Origin: Lamellibrachia satsuma
Taxonomy: Eukaryota > Annelida > Polychaeta > Sabellida > Siboglinidae
Length of the DNA: 64,000 bases
Direction: 5' to 3'
Assembly: GCA_033239005.1 (NCBI GenBank)
Contig: BSQZ01000001.1
Coordinates: 839,501-903,500 of the forward strand
The notes under the pieces were generated by a model. The model was given only the letters and a program-made list of their open reading frames with translations, made no database searches and was not told where the DNA came from. Of this stretch, positions 55,601 to 56,884 are shown in pieces (position 1 is the first letter of the stretch; each line of letters opens with the position of its first letter). The translations under genes and the position numbers were made by a program.

Positions 55601-56827
55601 AGCCCACCGTGTGGCAGCACCTCCCATGTGTTCTTGTCAAAACAGAACCGGATCAACTCGTTCAGTAATGAGTTCAGTGTGTTGCCACCGAATACGTAAA
55701 GACAATTTACGCCGGCAATGAAAACACCTGTATGGCCAGCGCGCGGTTGGAAGCCACTTCCTTTAGGGGCAAGCTCGTACCACGTTCCATGTGCGGCACT
55801 TGCCTTTGTCGGCAACTGGCAGCTGTGGCCTGCGTACCCCGCCTTGCACACACACCTTTTGAGGGAACTGTTGCAGGAGCCATGCTCGTTGCAATTGTCT
55901 GGACACACGGCTGTTTCACACCCTGCTCCGCGATATCCGGGGTGGCATGCACATGTGTGGGTCACGGGGTCACACACTCCCCGCGTGCTACAGTTGTGGG
56001 GGCAGTCAGTGATGTTGTACAGGGCGTAGAAACCTTGAAGCACGTAGTTGCGGTCACTGTAGAAGTGGATCAACATCTGCAAGTAGAGGTACACAGTGCT
56101 AGCAGTGACACACATGTCCTGATGGCAGGAGTAGATTGACTTTAAATATGTCCTAATGACGCTTATGACAGGATTAGATTGACAAATTGACTTACATATC
56201 CTGACGAAGTGAGTAGATGACATGTCCTAATGGAGCAAGTCTACTGACAGAGTGACACGTCCTAATGGAGCAAGTCTACTGACAGAGTGACATGTCCTAA
56301 TCGAGCAAGTCTACTGACAGAGTGACATGTCCTAATGGAGCAAGTCTACTGACAGAGTGACACGTCCTAATGGAGCAAGTCTACTGACAGAGTGACATGT
56401 CCTAATCGAGCAAGTCTACTGACAGAGTGACATGTCCTAATGGAGCAAGTCTACTGACAGAGTGACACGTCCTAATGGAGCAAGTCTACTGACAGAGTGA
56501 CATGTCCTAATGGAGCAAGTCCGTTGTGGCAGAGTGACATGTCCTAATGGAGCAAGTCTACTGACAGAGTAACATGACCTATTGACAAGTGACAAGTCCT
56601 AATGATGTGAGCAGGTTGACACAGTGACATAAACATCCAAATGACACTGCCATAGTGACGTACGTGTCTTGACGACGCTAGGACTGTGTCTGGCAGAGTG
56701 CTGCCACTGAAGCTGGCTAGCAGGGGTGCGCTGTACGACTGGCCGTCGTAGACAAACAGATAGTCGTAGGAACACTCTGTCTTCATCGACACAAACTGCA
56801 GACTGATGAACTTTCCTGGACCGCCAG
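10253..56827 (-). CDS. MEGF8: MEGF8 orthologue, 34 coding exons (5' end missing)
   Basis: This is the joined coding region of a large single-pass membrane protein; each exon is listed separately. All 34 exons are bounded by AG and GT and every intron phase matches its neighbour, giving 8,162 coding bases: 2,720 residues plus stop. Residue numbers below count from the first codon seen here. Domain order CUB, EGF, six kelch repeats, PSI/stem modules, EGF and laminin EGF, CUB, EGF, six kelch repeats, PSI, laminin EGF, TM, short tail is that of MEGF8. Attractin is related but has a single kelch propeller. In vertebrates MEGF8 acts with MOSMO and the E3 ligase MGRN1 to ubiquitinate Smoothened and dampen Hedgehog signalling; that role here is inferred from the conserved MASRPFA tail motif. 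Signal peptide, start codon and promoter were not found and should lie beyond 64000. Confidence 0.95.
11577..11805 (-). repeat. Dispersed repeat, copy 1 of 3
   Basis: It shares a segment (GCACAAACGAGCTAGCATGT and GTAGGTTTGTTTTTTTTGCA) with inverted copies at 30925-31115 and 39825-39960. It is an unclassified, non-coding, AT-rich family. Confidence 0.6.
11908..12143. repeat. 11-bp GC-rich minisatellite (GAGGGACTGCC)
   Basis: About 21 copies of an 11-bp unit alternating GGGACTGCCGA, GGGACCGCCGA and GGGACTGCTGA, in the last MEGF8 intron. Confidence 0.85.
12462..12858. repeat. 26-bp minisatellite (TACCCACGCCACGGTGAGAG)
   Basis: About 15 diverged copies in the last MEGF8 intron. GTGAGAG looks like a splice donor but is on the plus strand, opposite to the gene. 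Confidence 0.85.
12972..13200 (-). CDS. MEGF8: MEGF8 exon: laminin EGF end and membrane-proximal domain
   Basis: Residues 2335-2410. The acceptor is TCTGTCCTACAG; it ends in phase 1 at GGAG/GTTAGT. It encodes CTECVENFLGTPTDGHHCYR, then DRDYCFDPTTQMQC and GRTVFFAVQPKYLNVDIRIT. The VQPK..NVDIR.TLDVT motif is a MEGF8/attractin hallmark. Short GTGACACA repeats start right after the donor. Confidence 0.96.
13214..13430. repeat. Two small tandem repeats beside an acceptor
   Basis: Three copies of GGTAACTTACAAA (13218-13258) are followed by three copies of an approximately 51-bp unit (CATGCATGATAGGTAACATG). The first set lies about 20 bp upstream of the 13200 acceptor and reads GTAAGTTACC on the gene strand. 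Confidence 0.8.
13515..13625 (-). mobile_element. SINE fragment
   Basis: The segment CACTGTCTGTAGCCAGGTAC, then a GAGTGAACTGAGGCAGTGTG stretch, matches the middle of the tRNA-type SINE seen at 22090-22425 and 56885-57345. Confidence 0.6.
14052..14175 (-). CDS. MEGF8: MEGF8 exon: laminin EGF
   Basis: Residues 2293-2334. The acceptor is TTGTTTCGACAG; it ends in phase 0 at AAACAG/GTGATA. It encodes CQCQGHSDYCHNNTGINCDC and CETTKSSHCYEKQ, parallel to CQCNGHADTCNEQDGTGCPC. Confidence 0.94.
14304..14335. repeat. (CGTG)n microsatellite
   Basis: About eight units of CGTG/GTGC in the intron at 14176-14484. Confidence 0.9.
14485..14633 (-). CDS. MEGF8: MEGF8 exon: cysteine module (CVQCGNNTQSERC)
   Basis: Residues 2244-2292. 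The acceptor is CTATGTGCAG in phase 0; it ends two bases into a codon at CAACC/GTAAGT. It encodes VTAWIRRGPQDKAQAVCVQC, then ERCSKCKRGFFRL, matching the VCVNCQNNSYGEKCESCLQGYF segment of vertebrate MEGF8. It has no stop in frame and phase 2 is completed by the next exon. Confidence 0.93.
14704..14860. repeat. 31-bp minisatellite (CATCTCCCACCTGTTTGTGG)
   Basis: Four to five copies, in the intron at 14634-16491, abutting the LINE 3' end. Two related copies of a CTCCCACCTCTCGCCAAACT unit lie at 15889-15940. Confidence 0.85.
14865..15860 (-). mobile_element. CR1-like LINE, reverse transcriptase with internal deletion
   Basis: Minus strand. STQHGFLKARSC-like opening, then VDVVYLDFQKAFDKLPHQIL and LKAHGIGNDVINWIEEWL are reverse-transcriptase blocks. 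Sequence then jumps to a later region (RDLSYKSRLLQCGLTTLETR, RLRGDQIEVFKIVNVYEDVD), so the catalytic Y-x-D-D block is deleted. The 3' end at about 14870-14900 carries GTTAAAATCTT repeats. Similar 3' ends lie at 29760-30010 and 38600-38820. Confidence 0.85.
15945..16165 (-). mobile_element. tRNA-derived SINE
   Basis: On the minus strand the head reads AGTTAGAGCGCTGGAC (A box-like), then AGGGTTTGAGTCC (B box-like). The body includes TGGAAGAGACACTAAAAC, shared with 31240-31350 and 38400-38600. Confidence 0.65.
16492..16659 (-). CDS. MEGF8: MEGF8 exon: laminin EGF end and spacer
   Basis: Residues 2188-2243, 56 whole codons. The acceptor is TTTGTGTGTCCAG and the donor AAC/GTACGT. It encodes GAQCNECKPLFIGNPTDGGT, then CHHHASVCLTRSQFNMSVG and LPLDPGN, equivalent to the LCLPLFVG...SKGEPKKYSLDP stretch of vertebrate MEGF8. 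Confidence 0.94.
16660..17494. other. MEGF8 intron, nothing recognised
   Basis: Non-coding AT-rich sequence between two laminin EGF exons. No repeat structure is obvious by eye. Confidence 0.5.
17495..17687 (-). CDS. MEGF8: MEGF8 exon: EGF plus laminin EGF start
   Basis: Residues 2123-2187. The acceptor is TTGTTTGCAG; it ends in phase 0 at ACACAG/GTGTGC. It encodes CRPVCHQGCEPYGVCVAP and CHCNFSYVGHNCSTECHCNK, ending CLQCRHHTQ. The GHNCSTECHCN junction matches vertebrate GRNCSTECRCN. Confidence 0.95.
17688..18637. other. MEGF8 intron, mostly unrecognised
   Basis: Non-coding. The segment 18290-18500 resembles part of 6960-7115, suggesting a dispersed repeat. Confidence 0.4.
18638..18815 (-). 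CDS. MEGF8: MEGF8 exon: EGF
   Basis: Residues 2064-2122. The acceptor is GCCTGTGGACAG and the donor AAGAG/GTGAGG. It encodes HWAFSKCLPENECLNLHHSC, then NCTDLLVGFRCICKTGYF, a calcium-binding-type EGF. A 25-bp tandem array runs to within about 15 bp of the acceptor. Confidence 0.95.
18832..19205. repeat. 25-bp minisatellite (CACCCAACACACCACTCATG)
   Basis: About 15 copies. On the gene strand it reads GTTGGGTGTAACATGAGTGG and runs to within about 15 bp of the 18815 acceptor, so it supplies the upstream part of the acceptor region. Confidence 0.9.
19425..19683 (-). CDS. MEGF8: MEGF8 exon: PSI CGWCAF...; acceptor is the seed of a minisatellite
   Basis: Residues 1978-2063. The acceptor is TGTTCTGTTGCAG in phase 0; it ends in phase 1 at CTCTCAG/GTCAGT. 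It encodes CLATPGCGWCAFSGLNGRGV, then CMKGGLRGPVNGEC, a PSI module almost identical to vertebrate MEGF8. The acceptor plus the first three exon bases are repeated about 11 times in the array at 19681-20335. Confidence 0.95.
19681..20335. repeat. 63-bp minisatellite that copies a splice acceptor
   Basis: About 11 copies of a 63-bp unit. On the gene strand every unit contains TGTTCTGTTGCAG/TGT, identical to the real acceptor of the exon ending at 19683 plus its first codon. The real junction is the 3'-most unit. Confidence 0.92.
20709..20923 (-). CDS. MEGF8: MEGF8 exon: YNWNC ... cysteine-rich
   Basis: Residues 1906-1977. The acceptor is GTCTCACCACAG and the donor CAACAG/GTAAAA. It encodes LSLIPIYNWNCVTRSLL, then YTTCAACLSS and QECLWSVLMQQ, matching LSVQPTYDWTCFSHSLL and the following C-x-x-CL module of vertebrate MEGF8. 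Confidence 0.93.
20924..21727. other. MEGF8 intron with a 42-bp triplicate
   Basis: It contains three copies of a unit with CATTTACCCTCAGACCCCCT (21055-21185) and AT-rich sequence. Segment 21420-21655 resembles 28040-28300 in inverted and partly direct orientation, so a dispersed repeat is likely. Confidence 0.5.
21728..21938 (-). CDS. MEGF8: MEGF8 exon: cysteine-rich CxWCxNC ... WTRQFKR
   Basis: Residues 1836-1905. The acceptor is TTGTGGTTCAG in phase 0; it ends in phase 1 at TCAA/GTAAGT. It encodes CQWCSNCLHGKCI, then CQASDCDKCK and PCIWTRQFKRSS. The block WTRQFKR is identical to vertebrate MEGF8. Confidence 0.96.
22090..22425 (-). mobile_element. tRNA-derived SINE
   Basis: On the minus strand a tRNA-like head with CCCGTGTTCGAATCCTC (B box) is followed by a body shared with 56885-57345 (CTGGCAGAC, ACTTCTCTGGGAA, TATATAG). 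It lies in the intron at 21939-22626. Confidence 0.7.
22627..22768 (-). CDS. MEGF8: MEGF8 exon: PSI/cysteine-rich
   Basis: Residues 1788-1835. The acceptor is ATGTCATGACAG. The donor AAG/GTCTGT is weaker than its neighbours, but phase 0 on both sides fits. It encodes QRHDCTQRPTCSECLAEWP, parallel to RLRTCSECLARHP of vertebrate MEGF8. Confidence 0.88.
23023..23278 (-). CDS. MEGF8: MEGF8 exon: last kelch blade and PSI
   Basis: Residues 1703-1787. The acceptor is TATACGTTGCAG and the donor AATGA/GTGAGT. It encodes PAVVGGAAIVSTTGNVYFVA, then TRLSLPTDICRLQMSTHSC and LNQSGCAACIDNSNNTYC. This is the propeller closing strand followed by a PSI module (C...NQSGC). Confidence 0.94.
23279..24627. other. 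MEGF8 intron, nothing recognised
   Basis: Low-complexity words (GGCTAAA, TTGGCC repeats at 23440-23600; C-runs at 24025-24075) but no coding or mobile-element signal that I can name. Confidence 0.4.
24628..24772 (-). CDS. MEGF8: MEGF8 exon: kelch blade, propeller 2
   Basis: Residues 1655-1702. The acceptor is CATCTGTTGCAG in phase 0; it ends in phase 1 at ACAG/GTAGGT. It encodes PPARYFHAAVTTDQYMVVLG and IYRYWCNRWMNISIT. It is only 48 codons, but phase, splice sites and the RxFHA..MVVLGG kelch signature fix it. Confidence 0.94.
25255..25590 (-). mobile_element. tRNA-derived SINE
   Basis: On the minus strand the head reads GTGGCTAAGGTGTTGGACTC (A box) and GTTGTGAGTTCAAGACCC (B box). The body has the shared words GAGTACAAACAC and CTCAGTCTACTC. 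The tail, in plus orientation, is AAAAAGGTAAAGGTAAAG. Confidence 0.7.
26008..26171 (-). CDS. MEGF8: MEGF8 exon: kelch blade, propeller 2
   Basis: Residues 1600-1654. The acceptor is GTGTCTGCAG and the donor AACCGC/GTAAGT. It encodes MYGHSAVYHKASDAIYVFGG, almost the same as vertebrate MEGF8, then LYSLDVNRKQWNVLPPEP. Confidence 0.96.
26740..27972. repeat. 22-bp minisatellite (GTTACCTGGGTGTGCGTTAT)
   Basis: About 55 copies with scattered point changes and a few 2-3 base deletions. On the gene strand each unit contains CCCAG/GTAACA, a splice-donor-like junction. It fills half of the intron at 26172-28638. All frames across it are open, which explains the spurious VTWVCVMCYLG-type proteins. Confidence 0.92.
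28040..28300. repeat. Dispersed repeat related to 21420-21655
   Basis: It shares GTGATCCCATGAA, CAGCTGTT and an ATAGTTTAYAYTATATAA stretch with the other copy. Non-coding. Confidence 0.4.
28639..28825 (-). CDS. MEGF8: MEGF8 exon: kelch blade, propeller 2
   Basis: Residues 1538-1599. The acceptor is CGTTGCCCAG in phase 0; it ends in phase 1 at ACTG/GTCAGT. It encodes AGHTMTLVDSTKVWIVGG, then YEYDTSNNKWQHLELNGSKP. The following 2.47-kb intron is half filled by a 22-bp array. Confidence 0.95.
28880..29165. repeat. Dispersed AT-rich repeat and (GT)n
   Basis: About 70 bp at 29036-29108 is nearly identical to 37396-37465 (AATTAATAAACACGTGTAAA). A (GT)n run follows at 29143-29160. Confidence 0.6.
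29616..29745 (-). CDS. MEGF8: MEGF8 exon: kelch blade, propeller 2
   Basis: Residues 1494-1537. The acceptor is GTTGTTGACAG and the donor CTGCAG/GTAGGG. It encodes YQHAAVCVPTLHAMYVFGG and EMWKYNLDSSRWSKLQ. A LINE 3' end lies a few bases upstream of the acceptor, and a (TTG)n run starts immediately after the donor. Confidence 0.95.
29760..30010 (-). mobile_element. LINE 3' fragment touching a splice acceptor
   Basis: It matches the 3' part of the LINE at 14865-15860 (ATGACAAGGAAGTCATTGGC, AGAGTCCAAAAATTGT). Its 3' end, GGCAATCTTGTTAAATTTTG on the gene strand, ends about 20 bp before the acceptor of the 29745 exon. Confidence 0.75.
30522..30823 (-). CDS. MEGF8: MEGF8 exon: EGF end and first blades of kelch propeller 2
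   Basis: Residues 1394-1493. The acceptor is ATGTGTTGTAG in phase 0; it ends two bases into a codon at GCAAG/GTCAGT. It encodes GQCICSAGFGGEDC, then SRTGHSLVTCGGNLIYVFGG and DLWQYNITTNQWTLL, a standard kelch blade opening the second propeller. Confidence 0.95.
30925..31115 (+). repeat. Dispersed repeat, copy 2 of 3
   Basis: Inverted relative to 11577-11805; shares TTCGATTTTTTTGCTA and CAAACCTACCTAG. Non-coding. Confidence 0.6.
31200..31360 (+). mobile_element. SINE body fragment
   Basis: It contains GGAAGAGACACTAAAAGCTG and CTGGTCCCTGCTA, shared with the SINE copies at 15945-16165 and 38400-38600. Confidence 0.6.
31361..32330. other. MEGF8 intron with a 67-bp duplication
   Basis: An 86-codon plus-strand frame (31519-31779) resembles nothing I know. 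A tandem duplication of about 67 bp starts near 31770 (GGTCATTAAAACCATCCCTC). Confidence 0.4.
32331..32515 (-). CDS. MEGF8: MEGF8 exon: end of CUB2, EGF modules
   Basis: Residues 1332-1393. The acceptor is AATCTGTTGTAG and the donor CCAG/GTGAGA. It encodes SSRGFNASYHVNRCPNHC, then CIGNRCMCQEGYGGVTC and LCPNNCSSKL. GFNASY is the conserved last CUB strand and the rest is EGF-like. Confidence 0.93.
32930..33095 (-). CDS. MEGF8: MEGF8 exon: CUB2, second half
   Basis: Residues 1277-1331. The acceptor is TTTGTGTTCAG in phase 0; it ends one base into a codon at CCAA/GTAAGT. It encodes DFVYVYDGIPGFM, then LLAAYCGYGLESPLSVEAYS and YLTIYFEGD, the second half of a CUB fold. The YVYDG and AAYCG motifs parallel AFDG and AAFCG in vertebrate MEGF8. 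Confidence 0.94.
33742..34283. repeat. 20-bp minisatellite at the CUB2 splice donor
   Basis: 27 copies of a 20-bp unit (CCCACCCATGGGCACAGTAA) with point variants but not one length change. The gene-strand unit contains ATGG/GTGGGTTACTGTG. The first unit spans the end of the exon at 34276. Confidence 0.95.
34276..34501 (-). CDS. MEGF8: MEGF8 exon: CUB2, first half; 3' end lies inside a minisatellite
   Basis: Residues 1201-1276. The acceptor is ATGATTGTAG. It encodes CFLNCEGRTILGSITSGALG, then YCLWILTVYPDLTNLQLLD and ITFTMHTDIKTLCSW. The end was placed at TGG/GTGGGT because CSW joined to DFVYVYDG of the next exon matches the CUB2 core with no gap. The final bases TGCTCATGG already belong to the 20-bp array at 33742-34283, so the donor is one of 27 near-identical candidates. 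The exon is certain; the exact donor is less so. Confidence 0.88.
34502..35318. other. MEGF8 intron, mostly unrecognised
   Basis: GCAGTGGCATATTTAGATCA at about 34520 resembles a hAT-type MITE end, followed by a G-rich stretch to 34600. The rest is AT-rich and non-coding. Confidence 0.35.
35319..35460 (-). CDS. MEGF8: MEGF8 exon: laminin EGF
   Basis: Residues 1154-1200. The acceptor is TTACGTTTGCAG and the donor CCCAA/GTAAGT. It encodes CSPCECNSHEDESFGFCNNM, then GQCYCQGNTQGYHCDTCMDG and YYGNP, a complete laminin EGF with eight cysteines. A five-copy 41-bp tandem repeat starts less than 30 bp from its acceptor. Confidence 0.95.
35489..35695. repeat. 41-bp minisatellite
   Basis: Five copies (TGATGATACACTGAGCATCA and so on), starting under 30 bp upstream of the 35460 acceptor. 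The gene-strand unit contains TTAG/GTCAGTGG, donor-like. Confidence 0.9.
35951..36177 (-). CDS. MEGF8: MEGF8 exon: EGF plus laminin EGF
   Basis: Residues 1078-1153. The acceptor is GTATGTTTTAG and the donor CGTA/GTAAGT. It encodes DCMHGQCSGPPSFLCVCDIG (EGF), then CSTDCGCHNHSTC and CDKCQHWTTGSHCEMCQPG, a laminin-type EGF. The exon order and spacing are as in vertebrate MEGF8. Confidence 0.95.
36640..37345 (-). mobile_element. LINE ORF2 C-terminal fragment (second family)
   Basis: Minus strand: FVYLGGMVMEDGHSEVEVRR, RIQAGANAWRKVEGVM, then a frameshift, RMRWAGHLVRM and GRPQLRWEDCVRRDM. This is the 'YLG...I...R' to 'RW.GH..RM...GRP..RW.D' C-terminal region of RTE/CR1-like reverse transcriptases. 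Confidence 0.8.
37351..37395. repeat. (TA)n microsatellite
   Basis: TA dinucleotide run and imperfect TATATTATA, next to the LINE fragment. Confidence 0.9.
37455..37960 (+). repeat. Hairpin-bearing dispersed repeat, copy A
   Basis: It shares about 330 bp with 50428-50745 and 51215-51622. It has a triplicated GGGGCGAATTGGTAGTTATT at its 5' side and a long stem-loop at 37779-37863. Confidence 0.75.
37982..38207 (-). CDS. MEGF8: MEGF8 exon: calcium-binding EGF
   Basis: Residues 1003-1077. The acceptor is CATATTACAG and the donor CGCAC/GTAAGT. It encodes CPDVEECRLGLHDCHPNATC, then SYECVCNRGFTGDG, an EGF-like module with the D-x-D/E-E-C opening of calcium-binding EGFs. Vertebrate MEGF8 has DVDECRLGLARCHPRATC at this point. 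Confidence 0.96.
38400..38600 (+). mobile_element. tRNA-like SINE
   Basis: AGCTCGGCAGTTAGAGTGCA (A box-like) and ACCAGGGTCAAGGCC (weak B box) precede GGAAAAGACACTAAAAGCTG, the shared SINE body. Confidence 0.6.
38600..38820 (-). mobile_element. LINE 3' fragment
   Basis: The minus-strand reading ends DKPMASLSTCHLGLLPW, the same C-terminal end as the LINE at 14865-15860. It directly abuts the SINE to its left. Confidence 0.7.
38889..39157 (-). CDS. MEGF8: MEGF8 exon: two PSI modules
   Basis: Residues 913-1002. The acceptor is GTATGTTTCAG and the donor CTAG/GTCAGT. It encodes SECAWCEKTHTCFPFVEYV and YECGWCGNRDNPTIGRCLTG, two consecutive PSI cores that are nearly identical to vertebrate MEGF8. 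One base of a split codon is contributed at each end. Confidence 0.96.
39185..39300. repeat. TATGTGTGTTTG minisatellite
   Basis: About nine imperfect 12-bp units, starting about 30 bp from the acceptor at 39157. Confidence 0.8.
39825..39960 (+). repeat. Dispersed repeat, copy 3 of 3
   Basis: Same family as 11577-11805 and 30925-31115 (TTTGCAAAAAATAAAACCTA, GCCAGCTCGTTTGTGCAA). Confidence 0.6.
40440..42850 (-). mobile_element. Degraded tyrosine-recombinase (DIRS/Ngaro-like) retroelement with SGNH domain
   Basis: Minus strand, many frameshifts. 42804-42451: CRGNDLGGKLAPDPRVVAYD, an SGNH-hydrolase-like block. Around 41520: CKGDTCRFTHKCHHCHGSHP, a zinc-finger-like gag end. Around 41050: LKKELALGQILGSYDS, a likely start of the DIRS-type reverse transcriptase. 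40937-40620: ILAFRAYLRVGEMVPHS, the recombinase box with its arginine. 40610-40450: FCGYDTSAFKSHNFRIAAAT, then DRWTSDAFKTYIR with the H-x-x-R and catalytic Tyr. Most of the reverse transcriptase and RNase H is missing. A 27-bp minisatellite interrupts it. It occupies the longest MEGF8 intron in reverse orientation to plus but sense to the gene. Confidence 0.75.
41120..41292. repeat. 27-bp minisatellite (GGCACACCCACACAGCCTAT)
   Basis: Six almost perfect copies inside the retroelement relic. Confidence 0.92.
42851..43972. other. MEGF8 intron: AT-rich palindrome and (TA)n runs
   Basis: GGTCCAGTTTTATATAA at 43346-43362 is inverted as TTATATAAAACTGGACC at 43395-43411. (TA)n runs lie at about 43520-43546 and 43580-43610. 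Confidence 0.6.
43973..44076 (-). CDS. MEGF8: MEGF8 exon: short PSI linker (34 codons)
   Basis: Residues 879-912. The acceptor is GTGTTGTAG; the exon ends two bases into a codon at AACA/GTGAGT. It encodes DALCEWLTSEARCLRRGRF and CPPPCQ, the equivalent of the DPFCEW...CPPLCSQ segment of vertebrate MEGF8. It is the shortest exon of the gene, and phase agreement on both sides confirms it. The next intron (39158-43972) is the longest here and holds the SGNH/tyrosine-recombinase element. Confidence 0.92.
44077..44828. other. MEGF8 intron with short ATTCTTAACTCATATGTAT repeats
   Basis: About six imperfect 19-20 bp units around 44155-44185 and 44465-44555. No coding signal. Confidence 0.5.
44829..45083 (-). 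CDS. MEGF8: MEGF8 exon: PSI modules
   Basis: Residues 794-878, 85 whole codons. The acceptor is GTTGTAG and the donor GAA/GTGAGT. MFTAEYLEPF completes the previous beta domain. NCLMCLTDLSCGWCPSSGQC is a textbook PSI core (CxxCGWC), and ECPLCADYIECSACAE starts the next module. Confidence 0.94.
45084..46131. other. MEGF8 intron, nothing recognised
   Basis: AT-rich. An exon-like open segment at 45782-45909 was considered and rejected. Confidence 0.5.
46132..46347 (-). CDS. MEGF8: MEGF8 exon: stem beta domain, second half
   Basis: Residues 722-793, 72 whole codons, phase 0 at both ends. The acceptor is TTTACCGACAG and the donor CAT/GTAGGT. It encodes PDESRGHKYYVNQVATQVTV and SMQIEWSGALPANTHIRH, matching the HKYAVE...LTLLW region of vertebrate MEGF8. 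It reads directly into MFTAEYLEPF of the next exon. Confidence 0.92.
46676..49054. repeat. 38-bp minisatellite built from an exon end and its splice donor
   Basis: About 60 copies in the intron at 46348-49054. The gene-strand unit is TTTACATCA, then CCTGCCAACAAA/GTAAGT, then TTGTTTATTC. The first two parts are exon sequence of the 49055-49270 exon with a deletion of about 15 bp between them. A few units (near 46690, 47620 and 48785) keep the undeleted exon segment. The array has a 1,169-bp internal duplication. Confidence 0.95.
47886..47963 (-). pseudogene. Partial duplicate of the 49055-49270 exon (last 78 bp)
   Basis: Nearly identical to 49055-49132 (one base differs in the coding part), including an intact GTAAGT-type donor. 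It has no acceptor and is cut at GAAGATTCT, so it should not be a functional exon. Confidence 0.92.
49055..49270 (-). CDS. MEGF8: MEGF8 exon: stem beta domain; donor is the seed of a minisatellite
   Basis: Residues 650-721, 72 whole codons. The acceptor is GTCGGACAG and the donor AACAAA/GTAAGT. It encodes VEIIRTSGVTFQF and YVAKVQGFLHPLG, ending YISSDDTPANK. This aligns with the membrane-distal stem of vertebrate MEGF8. The last 20-35 bases of this exon plus the donor form the repeating unit of the array at 46676-49054, and the last 78 bases also exist as a duplicate at 47886-47963. Confidence 0.93.
49559..49725 (-). CDS. MEGF8: MEGF8 exon: stem region, SGMCNV...YGWWG
   Basis: Residues 594-649, entering in phase 1 and leaving in phase 0 before GTAATT. 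It encodes VYGWWGKNSSRLTSIGQC and FPAGLHSIKYRYPPNW, matching the conserved GWWG and LPGLH stretch of the MEGF8 stem. The acceptor TTTGTAG lies only about 70 bp from the end of a TIR transposon. Confidence 0.9.
50428..50745 (+). repeat. Hairpin-bearing dispersed repeat, copy B
   Basis: Nearly identical to 51296-51617. It has a stem-loop at 50552-50637 and an AATAAA downstream of it. A 95-codon frame (50501-50788) overlaps, but I see no family resemblance. Confidence 0.8.
51215..51622 (+). repeat. Hairpin-bearing dispersed repeat, copy C
   Basis: It extends further 5' than copy B, sharing a GTTAGAGCTAGTGTATTTTT stretch with copy A. Its stem-loop is at 51421-51506. Confidence 0.8.
52019..52187 (-). 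CDS. MEGF8: MEGF8 exon: PSI/stem cysteine module
   Basis: Residues 538-593. The acceptor is TGTCTGTCACAG in phase 0; the exon ends in phase 1 at ACAG/GTCAGT. It encodes CVSSDRMCPGICGALRDCGS, then a WCVKEAQCQKL segment, a cysteine-paired stem module. The next intron carries the 2.08-kb TIR transposon. Confidence 0.9.
52652..52798 (-). CDS. MEGF8: MEGF8 exon: PSI module after propeller 1
   Basis: Residues 489-537, phase 0 at both ends. The acceptor is TTGTTTTTAG and the donor CAG/GTTTCG. It contains DYCVQYKDEESCKFNPECVW, a PSI (plexin-semaphorin-integrin) cysteine pattern, followed by a second cysteine segment ending in GCMHRSRAQ. It corresponds to the first PSI of vertebrate MEGF8, directly after the propeller. 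Confidence 0.9.
52799..53357. other. MEGF8 intron, nothing recognised
   Basis: AT-rich non-coding sequence. A 28-bp phrase near 52882 (CCCAAACTGTAGAGTGGGTC) recurs near 24960. Confidence 0.4.
53358..53428 (-). pseudogene. Decayed partial copy of the 54278-54426 kelch exon
   Basis: The minus strand reads KGRFSHVAVPAFGN, then TLLVV, matching the real exon at about 85-90% of bases over 71 bp and then diverging. It lacks the exon's 3' half and donor, and has no obvious matched acceptor. Confidence 0.85.
53785..54050. repeat. About 50-bp minisatellite (ACATAACTTGGAACAACAAT)
   Basis: Five to six copies with insertions, in the intron at 52799-54277. Confidence 0.88.
54278..54426 (-). CDS. MEGF8: MEGF8 exon: last blade of kelch propeller 1
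   Basis: Residues 439-488. The acceptor is TATGTTTCAG and the donor CAG/GTATAT; it enters in phase 1 and leaves in phase 0. It encodes GRFSHVAVPAFGNSLLVVGG, a typical kelch strand pair, then LLAFTVPQAVARNQ, which closes the propeller. A decayed partial copy lies downstream at 53358-53428. Confidence 0.94.
54927..56076 (-). CDS. MEGF8: MEGF8 exon: end of CUB1, two EGFs, kelch propeller 1
   Basis: Residues 56-438, by far the largest internal exon (1,150 bp). It starts after CTCTACTTGCAG in phase 0 and ends one base into a codon before GTACCT. MLIHFYSDRNYVLQGF closes CUB1. Two EGF modules follow (about residues 80-109 and 110-141, six cysteines each). Kelch blades follow with YVFGG, FVFGG, YLFGG, LFFGG and VIHGG strands. 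The fusion of so many modules in one exon, against 100-300 bp exons elsewhere, suggests loss of ancestral introns here. Confidence 0.96.
56077..56663. repeat. Intron made largely of a 35-bp tandem repeat
   Basis: Ten clear copies at 56221-56570 (TGTCCTAATGGAGCAAGTCT) and decayed copies on both sides up to both splice sites. On the gene strand the first intron bases, GTCACTATGGCAGT, resemble the unit start GTCACTCTGTCAGT. Confidence 0.85.
56664..56827 (-). CDS. MEGF8: MEGF8 exon: CUB1, second part
   Basis: Residues 1-55. The exon starts after TTTGTTGCAG with two bases completing a split codon and ends in phase 0 before GTACGT. It reads GGPGKFISLQF, then TECSYDYLFVYDGQSY, the characteristic CUB core, then LLASFSGSTLPDTVLASS. 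The upstream exon must end in phase 1 and supply the signal peptide and the start of the CUB domain. It was not found between 56828 and 64000. Confidence 0.93.
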
Positions 56828-56884
56828 CTGCAACAAACACAAGTGAATCACGTCAGTAATAAAAGGTACATTCATATAATGGTA

